Below the pieces are notes generated by a model. That model was not told the origin of the DNA, made no database searches, and saw only the letters and a program-made list of their open reading frames with translations. The position numbers and the translations under genes were made by a program. Shown here piece after piece: positions 1 to 9,836 of a stretch of DNA of 49,354 nt (the stretch's first letter is position 1; the number at the start of each line of letters is the position of its first letter). This DNA comes from Candidatus Bathyarchaeota archaeon (GTDB lineage Archaea; Thermoproteota; Bathyarchaeia; 40CM-2-53-6), in the NCBI GenBank assembly GCA_005883075.1, contig VBAX01000052.1, forward strand, positions 1-49,354, read 5' to 3'.

Positions 1-153
1 TGCTGCTCTGCTTATGCCTTGCAGGTCGAACGTGAAGCTGCCATGACGTAGCATGTTGTCTTGGCTCATCTTCACCCCGGCCCCTTCCAAGTTCGCGTTG
101 AGCTCGGGATAATTGGTGTAGCTGAACAGAATTGCTTTGCTTGCCATTCTCAT
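1..153 (-). CDS. thyX: FAD-dependent thymidylate synthase (ThyX) domain, 5' part only (runs off window start)
   Basis: Minus strand from the ATG at 153 reads MRMASKAILFSYTNYPELNANLEGAGVKMSQDNMLRHGSFTFDLQGISRAA..., matching the ThyX pattern 'EHxSFTFxIEGISRAxSHQLVRHR'. It starts 1 nt after the stop of the upstream ORF. Confidence 0.75.
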   Translation of the reverse strand, partial: MRMASKAILFSYTNYPELNANLEGAGVKMSQDNMLRHGSFTFDLQGISRAA

Positions 154-154
154 C

Positions 155-655
155 CTAGCTTCTCGCTGTCGGTATTGACAATGCTGAAGCGATTATCGGG
201 GCCGCCTTGTTCAAGGTCGCGACGAGTTCTCTCGTCAACGATAAGTCGTTGGTTCCCCGCGCTAGTTCGACTAGTACGCGTAGGTTTGTTGTGATGAGCC
301 ATCGCTGTTCGTCGATCTGGCTTGTCTCGAAGAACTTGGATGATTCCATGAGGAAGAGGATCTCTTTTTCGTCAGCCTCCACCAGCCAGGTGATGCTATT
401 GTGCTCAAGGATATCGTAGTGCCCCAGCTCAAGGGCACGCTTCAACAATCCGCCTATTCGCTCGGCATCGAAGATTTTTTCCCCATCCAACACCTTGTCT
501 TGCGAGGTGTGTGTGAACAGCTCATACCCTGGGTGGGGAGAGTAGCATGATCGCATTGCGGCGGCGCATACCCTTTCGAGGTCGGGCTCGTAGCCAACAA
601 GGCGAACACGCATGACGAGAAATCCTTCTCGAGAAGGGTAGATGTTCAGCTCCAA
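155..655 (-). CDS. ThyX-like protein lacking the RHRxxS motif (first of a tandem pair)
   Basis: VRLVGYEPDLERVCAAAMRSCYS...LGHYDILEHNSITWLVEADEKEILFLMESSKFFETSQIDEQRWLITTNLRVLVEL resembles the ThyX fold (SVLEHxxFTF..., SQQSQRYVxxN-R), but no RHR triad precedes the SQxxxQR segment. Confidence 0.65.
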   Translation of the reverse strand: MELNIYPSREGFLVMRVRLVGYEPDLERVCAAAMRSCYSPHPGYELFTHTSQDKVLDGEKIFDAERIGGLLKRALELGHYDILEHNSITWLVEADEKEILFLMESSKFFETSQIDEQRWLITTNLRVLVELARGTNDLSLTRELVATLNKAAPIIASALSIPTARS

Positions 656-776
656 TAAAAGAGCTACCGCCTCATTCTTGTAATCCGGATTCTTCTACGG
701 AGCTGAAATGTGAGTTGACGCGTGTCTTGTGACTGAATGATGGTTTTGGAGGAGACAGCATCCTTAGCTACGCGGT

Positions 777-1196
777 TTGTCTATAGCGAGAACGGACGAG
801 TCAGGAGACTGTTGTTCGGTGTCCGAAGATGAGGGATCCGACGGCGAAGCAAGACACGAACGTGAACAGGATCCTCCAGATGATGCGAGGATAGAGCCCT
901 TCCTTGACATGCGAGACCCTACCTTTCGCCGAATCCTTCGGTCCGCCACGAGCAAGTTCAACCAGATGATATGCCCCTTGATGGCATCTGTTTGCGTGCG
1001 GGACTTGTGCATGTTCTGGAACGACCACTCGAAGTCCTGCTACATCGTCGACACGTTGAAAATGAACATCTACCATACTGTCTGCCCGAAGTGCGGGTCC
1101 ACGAATATCGAATTATCAGCGAGGGAGCAGCGTTCCGGGAAGGCGAAGCTGTACCGCTGCGACACCTGCGGCAACGAATGGGGACAAGTACACTAG
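777..1196 (+). CDS. zinc-ribbon protein (TFS/TFIIS-like C-terminal ribbon); true start may be ATG at 909
   Basis: C-terminal CPKCGSTNIELSAREQRSGKAKLYRCDTCGNEW is a C2-C2 ribbon. A second Cys-containing segment (CPLMASVCVRDLCMFWNDHSKSC) lies upstream. Confidence 0.5.
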   Translation: MSIARTDESGDCCSVSEDEGSDGEARHEREQDPPDDARIEPFLDMRDPTFRRILRSATSKFNQMICPLMASVCVRDLCMFWNDHSKSCYIVDTLKMNIYHTVCPKCGSTNIELSAREQRSGKAKLYRCDTCGNEWGQVH

Positions 1197-1394
1197 GCTA
1201 CATGTTCTTCCTTGCGGTCCTGCCTTGTTTCAGAGGCTAAAGGCGGCTTGTGAGGATCGTAGACACTTCCTCGTGAATTTGAAGCAACTGTCTGGTTAGT
1301 TCTGTATCCTTCCATAAATTTGGCAAACAGAGACCCTTCCTGTAACCATTCGCGATGATTCTGAAGTGACAGCACGCTTTGGTACTGACAATCC

Positions 1395-3284
1395 TTGTCC
1401 GTAAGTACCTGTTTTCCCTTCGGGATGGAAGTTACCACGAGAACCACCGCTCGCCTATTCTATCTTTTCATTATTGCCAGCCTTGTTCTCATCCCAGCCC
1501 TGTCAATCAGGGTTCACGGGTCTTCACCGGCCCAGACTTCAATATTCTACTTTCACAAGCAGACATCCAAGACAATCAATGCCGTCACCACAAGCCTGTG
1601 GTCCAACACAACTAGCCTATGGTCGCCATCGACCCAGAGCGAACAGCGAGACTTGAGCGGCGGCCCTGCGGTCTTCAACTTTTACAGCCAGCCAGTAATA
1701 GCCGGAAACGTGACCGTCCAAGGCTACGTCAACTTCACACTCTATCTCCAGGCTTCGTCAAGCACTGGCGGCGGGACGGTTATCACAGCCTCGTTGGGCG
1801 AGGTTAACGTAACCGGTGCGAATGTCCTTGTGGCTAGCGCCACCCTCAACGGCCCAGTCCACACAGTCTTGCAATCCTACTTTTTGTCCTCATCCACTGG
1901 TCCATTACAAGTTCAGGCAGGGTCCATCCTGAATTTCACTATAACAGTGACCGCTCCAAGTTCTACAGCGCAGCTATTCATGTACTATGATAGCCCATCC
2001 TCACCGAGTAGCAACTCGGTAGACTTTCAGTCCAGACTAGGCTTCTCCACTAGTGCAACCTACGATTCGACGGGAGTGCAACGCAGTACCTTCAACAAGA
2101 ATGTAACATCCACAAGCCGGGAGATTATACTTCAAGCGTGGGCATTCGATGCTCTCGGACTGTACGATGTTATCTCCGTGAAAACCAATATCACCTCTCC
2201 AACAGGATCATCCTACGCAACCAACGCTCCACTAGTGCGGATCAAGGGGTCGGACACGTCGAACGCAGGAACTTGGGAATTGAACGTCACGTATTCGAAC
2301 ACCGATCCAAGCGGCGTCTACCAAGGTACCATCGTAGCGATAGACAACAGTGGAATAGTCGCGACAAGCCAGCTATCCTACTCTCTCTACGCCACATGGC
2401 TGCTGACGATTCGGGCTGTCCAGTCTGACTCGTCACAGACGCCTGTTCCCGGTGTCCAAGTAGCCGTGTTCACGTCAGGGAACCCGGTATACTTCGGCAT
2501 CTCCAATTCCACTGGATACGTCGTCCCGCTAGCGATCCTTCCGGACAATTCCACTTACACCGTTGACTCATACTGGAACGGAATACTGGTCAATCAAACG
2601 AACCTGTTCCGCCCGAGTTCGATCTACCTATCAATAGCAATTCCTCTCTACCAAGTGGACTTCAGCAAAGCCTTCACTGACGGAAACGGAAACACTCTTC
2701 CAACGGTTCCCTCGAAGTTTCACCTGGTCAACCCTGACGCGTCCTACACGGAAGCAGACCCGTCAGGAATCTACTCTCTTCCTGCAGGAACGTACACGGT
2801 GTCAGACGTGACCTGGATGGGTGTGGATGTTTCTCCTTCGACCGCGTCCTTCGACCCGAAATATGGCACCCCCACAATCAGGCTACGGATCTACGATCTT
2901 GCGGTTCAAGTCGTTGACCAGACCGGCCACGCCGTGGGAAGCTCACAGGTGATCGCGTTCCTCAACGGGCAAATACTCTCCCAAGGAACAACGGACGGCA
3001 ACGGGGCCCTTAGTATACATGACCTTCCGGTGGGTCAACTGATCGTCATCGCGAAGAGCAGTGGACAGTCGGCTTACGGCCGAACAGAGGTCACGTTGGG
3101 CTCGAATACAAGCGTCCAAGTCCAGCTACCCCTGGCCAATGGTGGATACTCAGTCGTGAGTGCGAATGCCGGATGGATTATCCTTGCAATCGTTTTGGCG
3201 GCAGGAGTATCTTCGGGAATCTTCGTTTACAAGCGTGTCTACAAGGCGAGAAAAACGGAAAACATGAAACAAACCGCCCGATAG
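1395..3284 (+). CDS. secreted, membrane-anchored beta-rich protein (signal peptide, carboxypeptidase-regulatory-like repeats, C-terminal TM)
   Basis: Hydrophobic N-terminus LFYLFIIASLVLIPALSI, Ser/Thr-rich beta body, C-terminal TM WIILAIVLAAGVSSGIFVYKRVYKAR. Confidence 0.65.
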   Translation: MSVSTCFPFGMEVTTRTTARLFYLFIIASLVLIPALSIRVHGSSPAQTSIFYFHKQTSKTINAVTTSLWSNTTSLWSPSTQSEQRDLSGGPAVFNFYSQPVIAGNVTVQGYVNFTLYLQASSSTGGGTVITASLGEVNVTGANVLVASATLNGPVHTVLQSYFLSSSTGPLQVQAGSILNFTITVTAPSSTAQLFMYYDSPSSPSSNSVDFQSRLGFSTSATYDSTGVQRSTFNKNVTSTSREIILQAWAFDALGLYDVISVKTNITSPTGSSYATNAPLVRIKGSDTSNAGTWELNVTYSNTDPSGVYQGTIVAIDNSGIVATSQLSYSLYATWLLTIRAVQSDSSQTPVPGVQVAVFTSGNPVYFGISNSTGYVVPLAILPDNSTYTVDSYWNGILVNQTNLFRPSSIYLSIAIPLYQVDFSKAFTDGNGNTLPTVPSKFHLVNPDASYTEADPSGIYSLPAGTYTVSDVTWMGVDVSPSTASFDPKYGTPTIRLRIYDLAVQVVDQTGHAVGSSQVIAFLNGQILSQGTTDGNGALSIHDLPVGQLIVIAKSSGQSAYGRTEVTLGSNTSVQVQLPLANGGYSVVSANAGWIILAIVLAAGVSSGIFVYKRVYKARKTENMKQTAR

Positions 3285-3315
3285 ACTGAGATGGACTGTT
3301 CCCGACAGCTCTGGC

Positions 3316-6300
3316 CTAGATTTCTTTCGCCTCGCGGTCAAAGGTGGCCTGGGGTTGGGTCAGCAGAGGATTTCGAGCTGGGACGCGTCTAAAGATCCTT
3401 GGGGCCCACCAGTTGAGTCTCTTCATGTAGCGCATGATCGATGGGACGAGGTATATCCTGACGAGACCAGCGTCGAGCATGACGACTATGAAAATGCCCA
3501 TGCCGAGCTGCTGTAAGAGCGGAATACGAGATAGCATCATAGTAGCAAATGCTCCTGCTGTTACTAGCCCGCTCGTAGTGATTATCGGGCCGGTGTGCTC
3601 CACCGCGTTCTCGATGGCGGCGTCATCGGAGGACCCCTCTGTGAAATATTCTCTTATCCGTGTGACTAGGAAGATGTCGTAGTCGAGACCGAGCCCTATC
3701 ATTATCACTAGGAGCATGATGGGAAGCATCCAGATAATTGAAGATCCGAAGAACAGTTGCGAGATGTAGACAACGGCTGCTAGCGCCCAGGAAACGCTGA
3801 GAAGAATTGTGAAGATAAGACGGATCGGGGTCAGCACCGACCTTAAGGCGACTAAGAGGATGATGAAGACACCGACTAGGACCAGAGTTGCCATTTCAAG
3901 ATAGTCGCTAGCGCTTGATACGGAAAGGTCTGCAATTGACGCTGTTTCTCCGCCCACAAGGACCGTTGAGGTAGAAAGAAATGGGTTCTGACTCTGAAGG
4001 ATGTTAACAACACCTCTAATCTTTGAGATCGTTTCGATGGAGTTGTCGGAATATGGTTCGCTGGACAGAACTGCGAAGACTATTGCTGATTTTCCGCTCG
4101 AGCCTAGGAAAGGCTTCATGCTGTCGAACATTTGTTGCTGCTCGGCAGTGTTAAGCTTCGGGAAAGAGGAGTAGGGAATTGCTTCCCCGGAAGGATGAGT
4201 TGCTCCGTAAACCCTGGAAACGCCAGGAACGGCCAAGGTCGAATTTTCGAGAGCTGAAATGTTGCGGAGCGCTGTTACGTTGATCGTGGAACCTGAGATT
4301 AGTTGCACAGGGGTTTCGACTACTGTGAACGTCGGAGTGATGGTCCCAGCACCGAAGCCATTCGTCATCTCGATGTAGCCCTGTTTGCTTCCCAAGTCGT
4401 CGGGGATCTGGCTGATGAGGTCATGACTTGTCTTCGAATACAACACCGCACCCGTCGCCGGAAGCGACGCCGCTAAGGCGACAAGGAGCACCATCTTGGA
4501 GTGTTTCGCTGTGAACTTAGCAGCTCGATGGTAGTAGCTCTTCGACCCAGATCTCGGAGGTTTTACCCTCAATCCTCTCGGCCAGAAGAGCTTGTCTCCG
4601 AGAAGTGAAAGGGTGGCCGGGACCAGAGTCAGGCAGACTATCAGCGCAATGGATATGCCAAGCATGACCGCAAGCCCTATCGACCGTAACATGCCGAACC
4701 CTGCCACCGCGAGGCTCCCGAATGCGATCACGACAGTAGCCCCGCTTGTAGCGATGCTTTCTCCTGCCCGGACAACCGCCCGCTCTACCGAGTCATTCTT
4801 TCCTCTACCCGCTTTGCGTTCTTCCGCGTATCGACTTACTAGGAAGATGCAATAGTCCGAGCCCGCCCCGAACATTGAGACTGGAAGCAGCGTGAGAACG
4901 AGGAAATGCACGCTCGTGATGAGAGTGCCGATTACGTAGACCAGTCCAAAGGCGACTCCAACGGACAGGCCTATTGCTGAGACCGGCAGCATAGGCACGA
5001 ACAGAGAGCTGAAGAACAGGCCCACGATGATCAGTATCAGCGCGACCGTCACCGGGTCTATTCTCTCAACGTCGGCGGCAGATTGTATCTCTACATCATA
5101 GTTGAACGCTGGAGCACCTGTGACGTAAGCTGAGAGGGTTTGTCCGCTGATCTTGGCCGCTACTATCACGTCATCTCTGACTTGCTGTGTTGAGCTGCTT
5201 GGGTCACCCCCTTGAGGCTTGAAATCGATGATGACAAGCATCGTTCTGCTGTCGCGTGATATGAACTGGTCAGAGACTGCCCGGCTAGGCTGCACTGGAT
5301 AGGAATGTATGTTGCCAGCGTGAAGAAGCTGGGTCGCTAGGCTTGAAAATTCTGGCTGAGAAGATGAGGGTCCTAGGTCGTAGATTGGGCCTATGAGGTT
5401 TTGTTGGGTCGTTGTGAGATTCGCCTGGCTCTCGAACGTGCTGATTGAGAAATTGCGGACCGCTGGTAGGCTGTTCCAGTTGTTGCAGGTGGAGCAGATG
5501 GGGTACATGTTGAAGACTTGGATGGTGCTCAGAAACAATCCCTTAGTTTGAGGGTCGAAGGGTAGCGATTCGAAATAGCTGTAAGTGACGTTGTAGTATG
5601 GAGGCTGCCCTGTCATACCCGGATAACCTTTGGTGACGTTCTGGGCCCTTTGGAGGGGCGAGTAATTTGAAAGGAGTTGAAACGTGTTATAATTCTCAGC
5701 AGGGCTAAAGGTGGAGTTCCAGGACTTGTAGAACAGATTTTGGTAGTCTATGGCGACTTGGGCGTAGGTTGGTGGGATGAGTGGGGACACTATGGCCCAG
5801 CTTGTCGCGTTGGCGATACGATTGTATGCAATTACCTGACTGCCGGTAACGTTGAATCCTGCATTATTGACGATGCTGGTCCAGCTTGTTAGGTAGGTGT
5901 TGGGGATGCCGAACTCCAGGAGGTTGGCTAGGTTGGTGGCGTTCTGTATCTGGTAGAGTTGGAAGTGGGCGACGCTGGTGAACCCTAGGAGTAGCTGGTA
6001 GTAGATGTCGTAGATGGTCGTGATATTACCTATGTTGGTGAGTGTGGGGTCGTTTCTCAGGGTCCAGTTCAGCGCGAGAGTGAAATCCCTGGTTTCGTTG
6101 CCGCGAACGTCGTTGTGGCTGATTACGACGACGCCACTTGAACCCTCTTGGATGTTGAATTCGCGGTTTACTATCTGTTGGGCGATGCTGGATTCGGAGT
6201 CTTTGGAGTTGAAGGCGGTCTCGGAGTAGACTATTACTTTCTGAACTTGCAAGATGGCTGGGACGCTAACGGCCAGGGCGATTATCCAGATGGCAAGAAC

Positions 6301-6348
6301 TGCGCGGTTGTGCCTAATCGTGGCTCTTGCAAGGGTTCTGAAGAACAA
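3316..6348 (-). CDS. MMPL/RND superfamily transporter
   Basis: 1010 aa with two TM blocks. Signature segments GAGSDYCIFLVSRYAEER and GLGLDYDIFLVTRIREYF are typical of MmpL/RND permeases. Confidence 0.9.
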   Translation of the reverse strand: MFFRTLARATIRHNRAVLAIWIIALAVSVPAILQVQKVIVYSETAFNSKDSESSIAQQIVNREFNIQEGSSGVVVISHNDVRGNETRDFTLALNWTLRNDPTLTNIGNITTIYDIYYQLLLGFTSVAHFQLYQIQNATNLANLLEFGIPNTYLTSWTSIVNNAGFNVTGSQVIAYNRIANATSWAIVSPLIPPTYAQVAIDYQNLFYKSWNSTFSPAENYNTFQLLSNYSPLQRAQNVTKGYPGMTGQPPYYNVTYSYFESLPFDPQTKGLFLSTIQVFNMYPICSTCNNWNSLPAVRNFSISTFESQANLTTTQQNLIGPIYDLGPSSSQPEFSSLATQLLHAGNIHSYPVQPSRAVSDQFISRDSRTMLVIIDFKPQGGDPSSSTQQVRDDVIVAAKISGQTLSAYVTGAPAFNYDVEIQSAADVERIDPVTVALILIIVGLFFSSLFVPMLPVSAIGLSVGVAFGLVYVIGTLITSVHFLVLTLLPVSMFGAGSDYCIFLVSRYAEERKAGRGKNDSVERAVVRAGESIATSGATVVIAFGSLAVAGFGMLRSIGLAVMLGISIALIVCLTLVPATLSLLGDKLFWPRGLRVKPPRSGSKSYYHRAAKFTAKHSKMVLLVALAASLPATGAVLYSKTSHDLISQIPDDLGSKQGYIEMTNGFGAGTITPTFTVVETPVQLISGSTINVTALRNISALENSTLAVPGVSRVYGATHPSGEAIPYSSFPKLNTAEQQQMFDSMKPFLGSSGKSAIVFAVLSSEPYSDNSIETISKIRGVVNILQSQNPFLSTSTVLVGGETASIADLSVSSASDYLEMATLVLVGVFIILLVALRSVLTPIRLIFTILLSVSWALAAVVYISQLFFGSSIIWMLPIMLLVIMIGLGLDYDIFLVTRIREYFTEGSSDDAAIENAVEHTGPIITTSGLVTAGAFATMMLSRIPLLQQLGMGIFIVVMLDAGLVRIYLVPSIMRYMKRLNWWAPRIFRRVPARNPLLTQPQATFDREAKEI

Positions 6349-6448
6349 GCTCTGACCTCGTTTCGCGTGAGCTTGAATCCTTGCCTCGGCGGCGATAAAG
6401 CCGTGGTGTAACCGAGAAATTGATTGACCGAACGATCGGTTTTCTGCT

Positions 6449-6952
6449 GTGGCTCATTCGGTGCTTAGACTGCCAGTTCTTCGCATTGAAGCCGAACCTT
6501 CAGTTCTTATACAAATGAAGAATACCGAAACCCTAGCAAAATCGAAGGCACTGAGGAACGCGCGAAGCATGACTGATATGCTAAAGGGGAGTCAGGTCCT
6601 CCAGAAGACCTACACCTATATTGAGAACGTGACGAAGGAATCCCGCAAGGCTCTGATGGAAGATTTCAGCCAGAACCACAAAGGCATCGCGATTAACTCG
6701 GCATCTGATATTCTCCGCCAGACAGTCCTAGACTGGTTTCCTCGTCGTGATCCCATGCTGAAGCTAGTCCATGAGAAGACAAACCAGGGAAAGCCGGGAG
6801 ATGTTCGAATGGATTTTCGTGGAGAAACCAAGGCTGTACGTTTCAAAGTTCATCTCCATGCAGTTTTCGCGGTGAACGGCCAATCCCCGGATTCGCCTTC
6901 CTTTCTGAAAGAAGTCAACCTCTCAGTCGACCCTAGAGAATTCTCGATGTAG
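6449..6952 (+). CDS. hypothetical protein (start may be ATG at 6512-6514, MKNTETLAKSK...)
   Basis: Open 167-aa frame with charged, non-repetitive composition, directly upstream of the antiporter gene in the same direction. Confidence 0.55.
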   Translation: MAHSVLRLPVLRIEAEPSVLIQMKNTETLAKSKALRNARSMTDMLKGSQVLQKTYTYIENVTKESRKALMEDFSQNHKGIAINSASDILRQTVLDWFPRRDPMLKLVHEKTNQGKPGDVRMDFRGETKAVRFKVHLHAVFAVNGQSPDSPSFLKEVNLSVDPREFSM

Positions 6953-6964
6953 AGCCGAGGCTCA

Positions 6965-8230
6965 ATGAGTCTCGTCAGCACATTCACACTCTCCAGTCTA
7001 GAGCTGACCCGGTTTTTCTTCGCAATGGTCTTACTATTGTTCACGGCGCATTCTTTCGGTTTCTTGTTCTATGAGACCAAGCTTCCACGGGTGATCGGAG
7101 AGATCTTCGGCGGGCTAGTTCTCGGCCCGACCTTCCTTGGATATGTTGCTCCTGACACAGAGAACTGGGTGTTCGGGGCTTTTCCATCGGAAGGTCAGTT
7201 GATCTCTGTAATTTCCTACATCGGGCTCGTTCTTCTCATGTTCATATCAGGGTTCGAGATCCAGAGGGCCTTCTCGAAAGAAGACCGTAAGATCGCTACC
7301 TCGTTCTTGGTTGGCGCTACTTTTGTTCCATTCATTATTGGAATGGCTGTTCCCTTCGTCTACAATTTCTCGCCGTTCTCGGGGCCAAACGGAAACATGC
7401 TCTCACTCGCCATCATCGTGGGCATTGGGGTCTCGGTCACATCGATCCCGGTAATCTCGAAGATCTTCATCGACCTGAAGATCATGGACACGCGATTCGC
7501 CAAGATCGTTCTGGCGATCGCCACGGTCGAGGATGTCATCCAGTTCGGGGCCTTGGCCATCGCAACGGGGGTTGGGGCTTCGGCATCTGCATCATTTTCA
7601 TTGATCGGCTACACGGCGTTTGTGACTGTCGCGTTTTTCGGTGCAGCTCTGCTGGGTCTGCCGAGGTTGATACGCTATACGATAAGATCGAGGTTTGACG
7701 TTCTGATCAAGTTTCACCCTTCGAGGTACGCTCTCTTTCTCTGCTTTTCGATGGTAGCGTTGGCAAGCCTTCTCAACGTGAACATCGTCTTCGGTGCGTT
7801 TCTAGCTGGCATTGCGGTCGGAATGATGCCGGAAGAAGTCTTTGCTCTTGCGAAGTCGCAGGTCAAGTCGATATCGTTGGCAGTGTTCACGCCGGTTTAT
7901 TTTGCCGTCGTCGGATTGAAACTGGATCTGCTCCACTCCTTTGACATTCTCTTCTTTCTCGGGTTCCTGGTCTTCTCAACCGCGCTCAAAGGCGGAGGTG
8001 CCTTAGTGGTGGGAAGGTTGATCAAGCAGAGGAGACTACCGAGTCTCAACCTTGCAATAGCTCTAAACGCTAGAGGTGGCCCGGGCATCGTGCTCGCTAC
8101 CGTCGCCTTTGACCTCGGACTGATATCGGAAACATTCTTTGTGGCGCTCGTGCTTACCGCGATCGTTACCTCGCTGATCGCGGGATTCTGGCTGAGATAT
8201 GTGAAGAAGAAGGGCTGGCCGCTACTCTAA
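6965..8230 (+). CDS. cation:proton antiporter (CPA2/KefB-like)
   Basis: 421 aa, ~12 TM. LPRVIGEIFGGLVLGPTFLG, VTSIPVISKIFIDL, ATVEDVIQFG and GAFLAGIAVG are typical Na+/H+ exchanger motifs. Confidence 0.88.
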   Translation: MSLVSTFTLSSLELTRFFFAMVLLLFTAHSFGFLFYETKLPRVIGEIFGGLVLGPTFLGYVAPDTENWVFGAFPSEGQLISVISYIGLVLLMFISGFEIQRAFSKEDRKIATSFLVGATFVPFIIGMAVPFVYNFSPFSGPNGNMLSLAIIVGIGVSVTSIPVISKIFIDLKIMDTRFAKIVLAIATVEDVIQFGALAIATGVGASASASFSLIGYTAFVTVAFFGAALLGLPRLIRYTIRSRFDVLIKFHPSRYALFLCFSMVALASLLNVNIVFGAFLAGIAVGMMPEEVFALAKSQVKSISLAVFTPVYFAVVGLKLDLLHSFDILFFLGFLVFSTALKGGGALVVGRLIKQRRLPSLNLAIALNARGGPGIVLATVAFDLGLISETFFVALVLTAIVTSLIAGFWLRYVKKKGWPLL

Positions 8231-8287
8231 CGTCCAACGGCTCAAGGGTGAGAGAGAGCTTCCTTTAGGGTTCACAACAACAATTTC

Positions 8288-8746
8288 TCATGTAGTGACG
8301 TTCGTTTCAAGAGGTTCTAAGTCGGGATCCCAGATGCGCCTATCTTGTTGTCGCGACCCTCTTCCTTTAAGCGACAAATATCCTGCATAGAACAACAAGG
8401 CTATCCAGCCGTAGTAGACGAGCGCGTAGGTTGAAAGAACTAGTCCAAGTTCAGCATTTCCGACGAAGTGGAGAAAAATGAAGATTGTCGCGGGGACGGC
8501 TGTCGCGCCCGTCGCAATCAAAATCACACCTCCCAGTCTTGCCCTGGAATTCGATATTATGGACCCGACGAAGGCTACACCGGGCACCAGAAAAGAGTAG
8601 TAGTGTATGGCAAGGTCCGGCCGAGAGAGGTCGCAACTAAAGAAACCCGTGCAATCATACCCCAATGTGAAAACTCCAAACAGACCAATGGTAAGAAACG
8701 CTCCCGCCGAGCCCAGAACCCCAGCTAGCATTGACCAGCCGCTCAA
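8288..8746 (-). CDS. multi-pass membrane protein (DUF998-like)
   Basis: About four hydrophobic helices across 152 aa. Family assignment is tentative. Confidence 0.5.
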   Translation of the reverse strand: MSGWSMLAGVLGSAGAFLTIGLFGVFTLGYDCTGFFSCDLSRPDLAIHYYSFLVPGVAFVGSIISNSRARLGGVILIATGATAVPATIFIFLHFVGNAELGLVLSTYALVYYGWIALLFYAGYLSLKGRGSRQQDRRIWDPDLEPLETNVTT

Positions 8747-8929
8747 GGAGCAGACACCATAGTTCAGTCGAAATCCGTGATTTAAGGGGCCAAGTCTTTC
8801 CGGGCAGTCCGCGAAGTCTTACCTCATCTCGCGTTCGAAGGCCCAACGCTCACTTCGCACAGCAATAGCCATGAGGAGACCGTGCGAAACACTCTTCAAC
8901 ATGGGTGTCCTCAATAGTGATGGGTCAAG

Positions 8930-9367
8930 ATGAAGGAGGTCTCCGCGGAGGTCGTTATTCAGGCCTCTGCCGAACGGGTTTGGGAAGTACTGACCGATTT
9001 CGCGAAATTCCCCGAATGGAACCCTTTCATCAAAAAGATGACCGGCGAGCCGAGGACAGGGGCGAAGCTTGAGGTCCGGTTTGAGTCCCCCGGAGGAAGA
9101 GCGATGACCTTCAAGCCCAAAATGCTCAATGTGGAGACGAATCGTGAGATGTGCTGGCTCGGAAAACTCTGGATACCGGGCCTGTTTAACGGCGAACACT
9201 GCTTTACGATCGAAGCATTCGACGAAAAGGGCGTCCGTTTCGTTCAACACGAGAAGTTTACAGGGTTACTTGTTCCGTTCATGGCTAAGAGCCTGGATAG
9301 GGATACGAAGCGGGGCTTTGAGGACATGAATCGCGCTCTGAAGGAGCGGGCCGAGCGAGCTTACTAG
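8930..9367 (+). CDS. SRPBCC (START-like/polyketide cyclase) family protein
   Basis: MKEVSAEVVIQASAERVWEVLTDFAKFPEWNPFIKKMTGEPRTGAKLEVRF is the classic SRPBCC N-terminus. Confidence 0.88.
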   Translation: MKEVSAEVVIQASAERVWEVLTDFAKFPEWNPFIKKMTGEPRTGAKLEVRFESPGGRAMTFKPKMLNVETNREMCWLGKLWIPGLFNGEHCFTIEAFDEKGVRFVQHEKFTGLLVPFMAKSLDRDTKRGFEDMNRALKERAERAY

Positions 9368-9461
9368 GGTCCGTGCTCTCGCCATCGATAAGAAGTTAAG
9401 CCTGGCTAGAGAAAATACGATGAGGCTGGGAGAGATCCTGGTTTCTGGAGCTTGCTGACAC

Positions 9462-9797
9462 GTGCACTTCGCGAGATCCGGAATCGACACGCCGTTGGAG
9501 GTCTTCTCGATATTCGGGGTGATTAGTGGGATGTTGCTCATTTCTAGCCTGGCTTGTCTGGCCGTTACTGTGAATCTGGGTTCGGTAAACTACAGCTCTC
9601 AATTTGCTTTCTTGTTTTTCACTATGGTAGGCATGGCATACGGACTCCTCGTTATCTTCGGCGGACTAGTAGTACTCTCAGCTTCTATGAACATTGAACC
9701 AAGGGGAGTGCTTGCCTTCTTTGTATTCACATCGTCACTCTTTGCAATAATTGGGTCGTTTTTCCTGTTCAGTTCCGTTATCCTAGGGCCACAGTAG
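9462..9797 (+). CDS. small membrane protein
   Basis: 111 aa with three or more hydrophobic segments. Confidence 0.5.
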   Translation: MHFARSGIDTPLEVFSIFGVISGMLLISSLACLAVTVNLGSVNYSSQFAFLFFTMVGMAYGLLVIFGGLVVLSASMNIEPRGVLAFFVFTSSLFAIIGSFFLFSSVILGPQ

Positions 9798-9836
9798 GCT
9801 TACGCCGGAAAGTTCTCAACATGGCAATCTAGGGTC

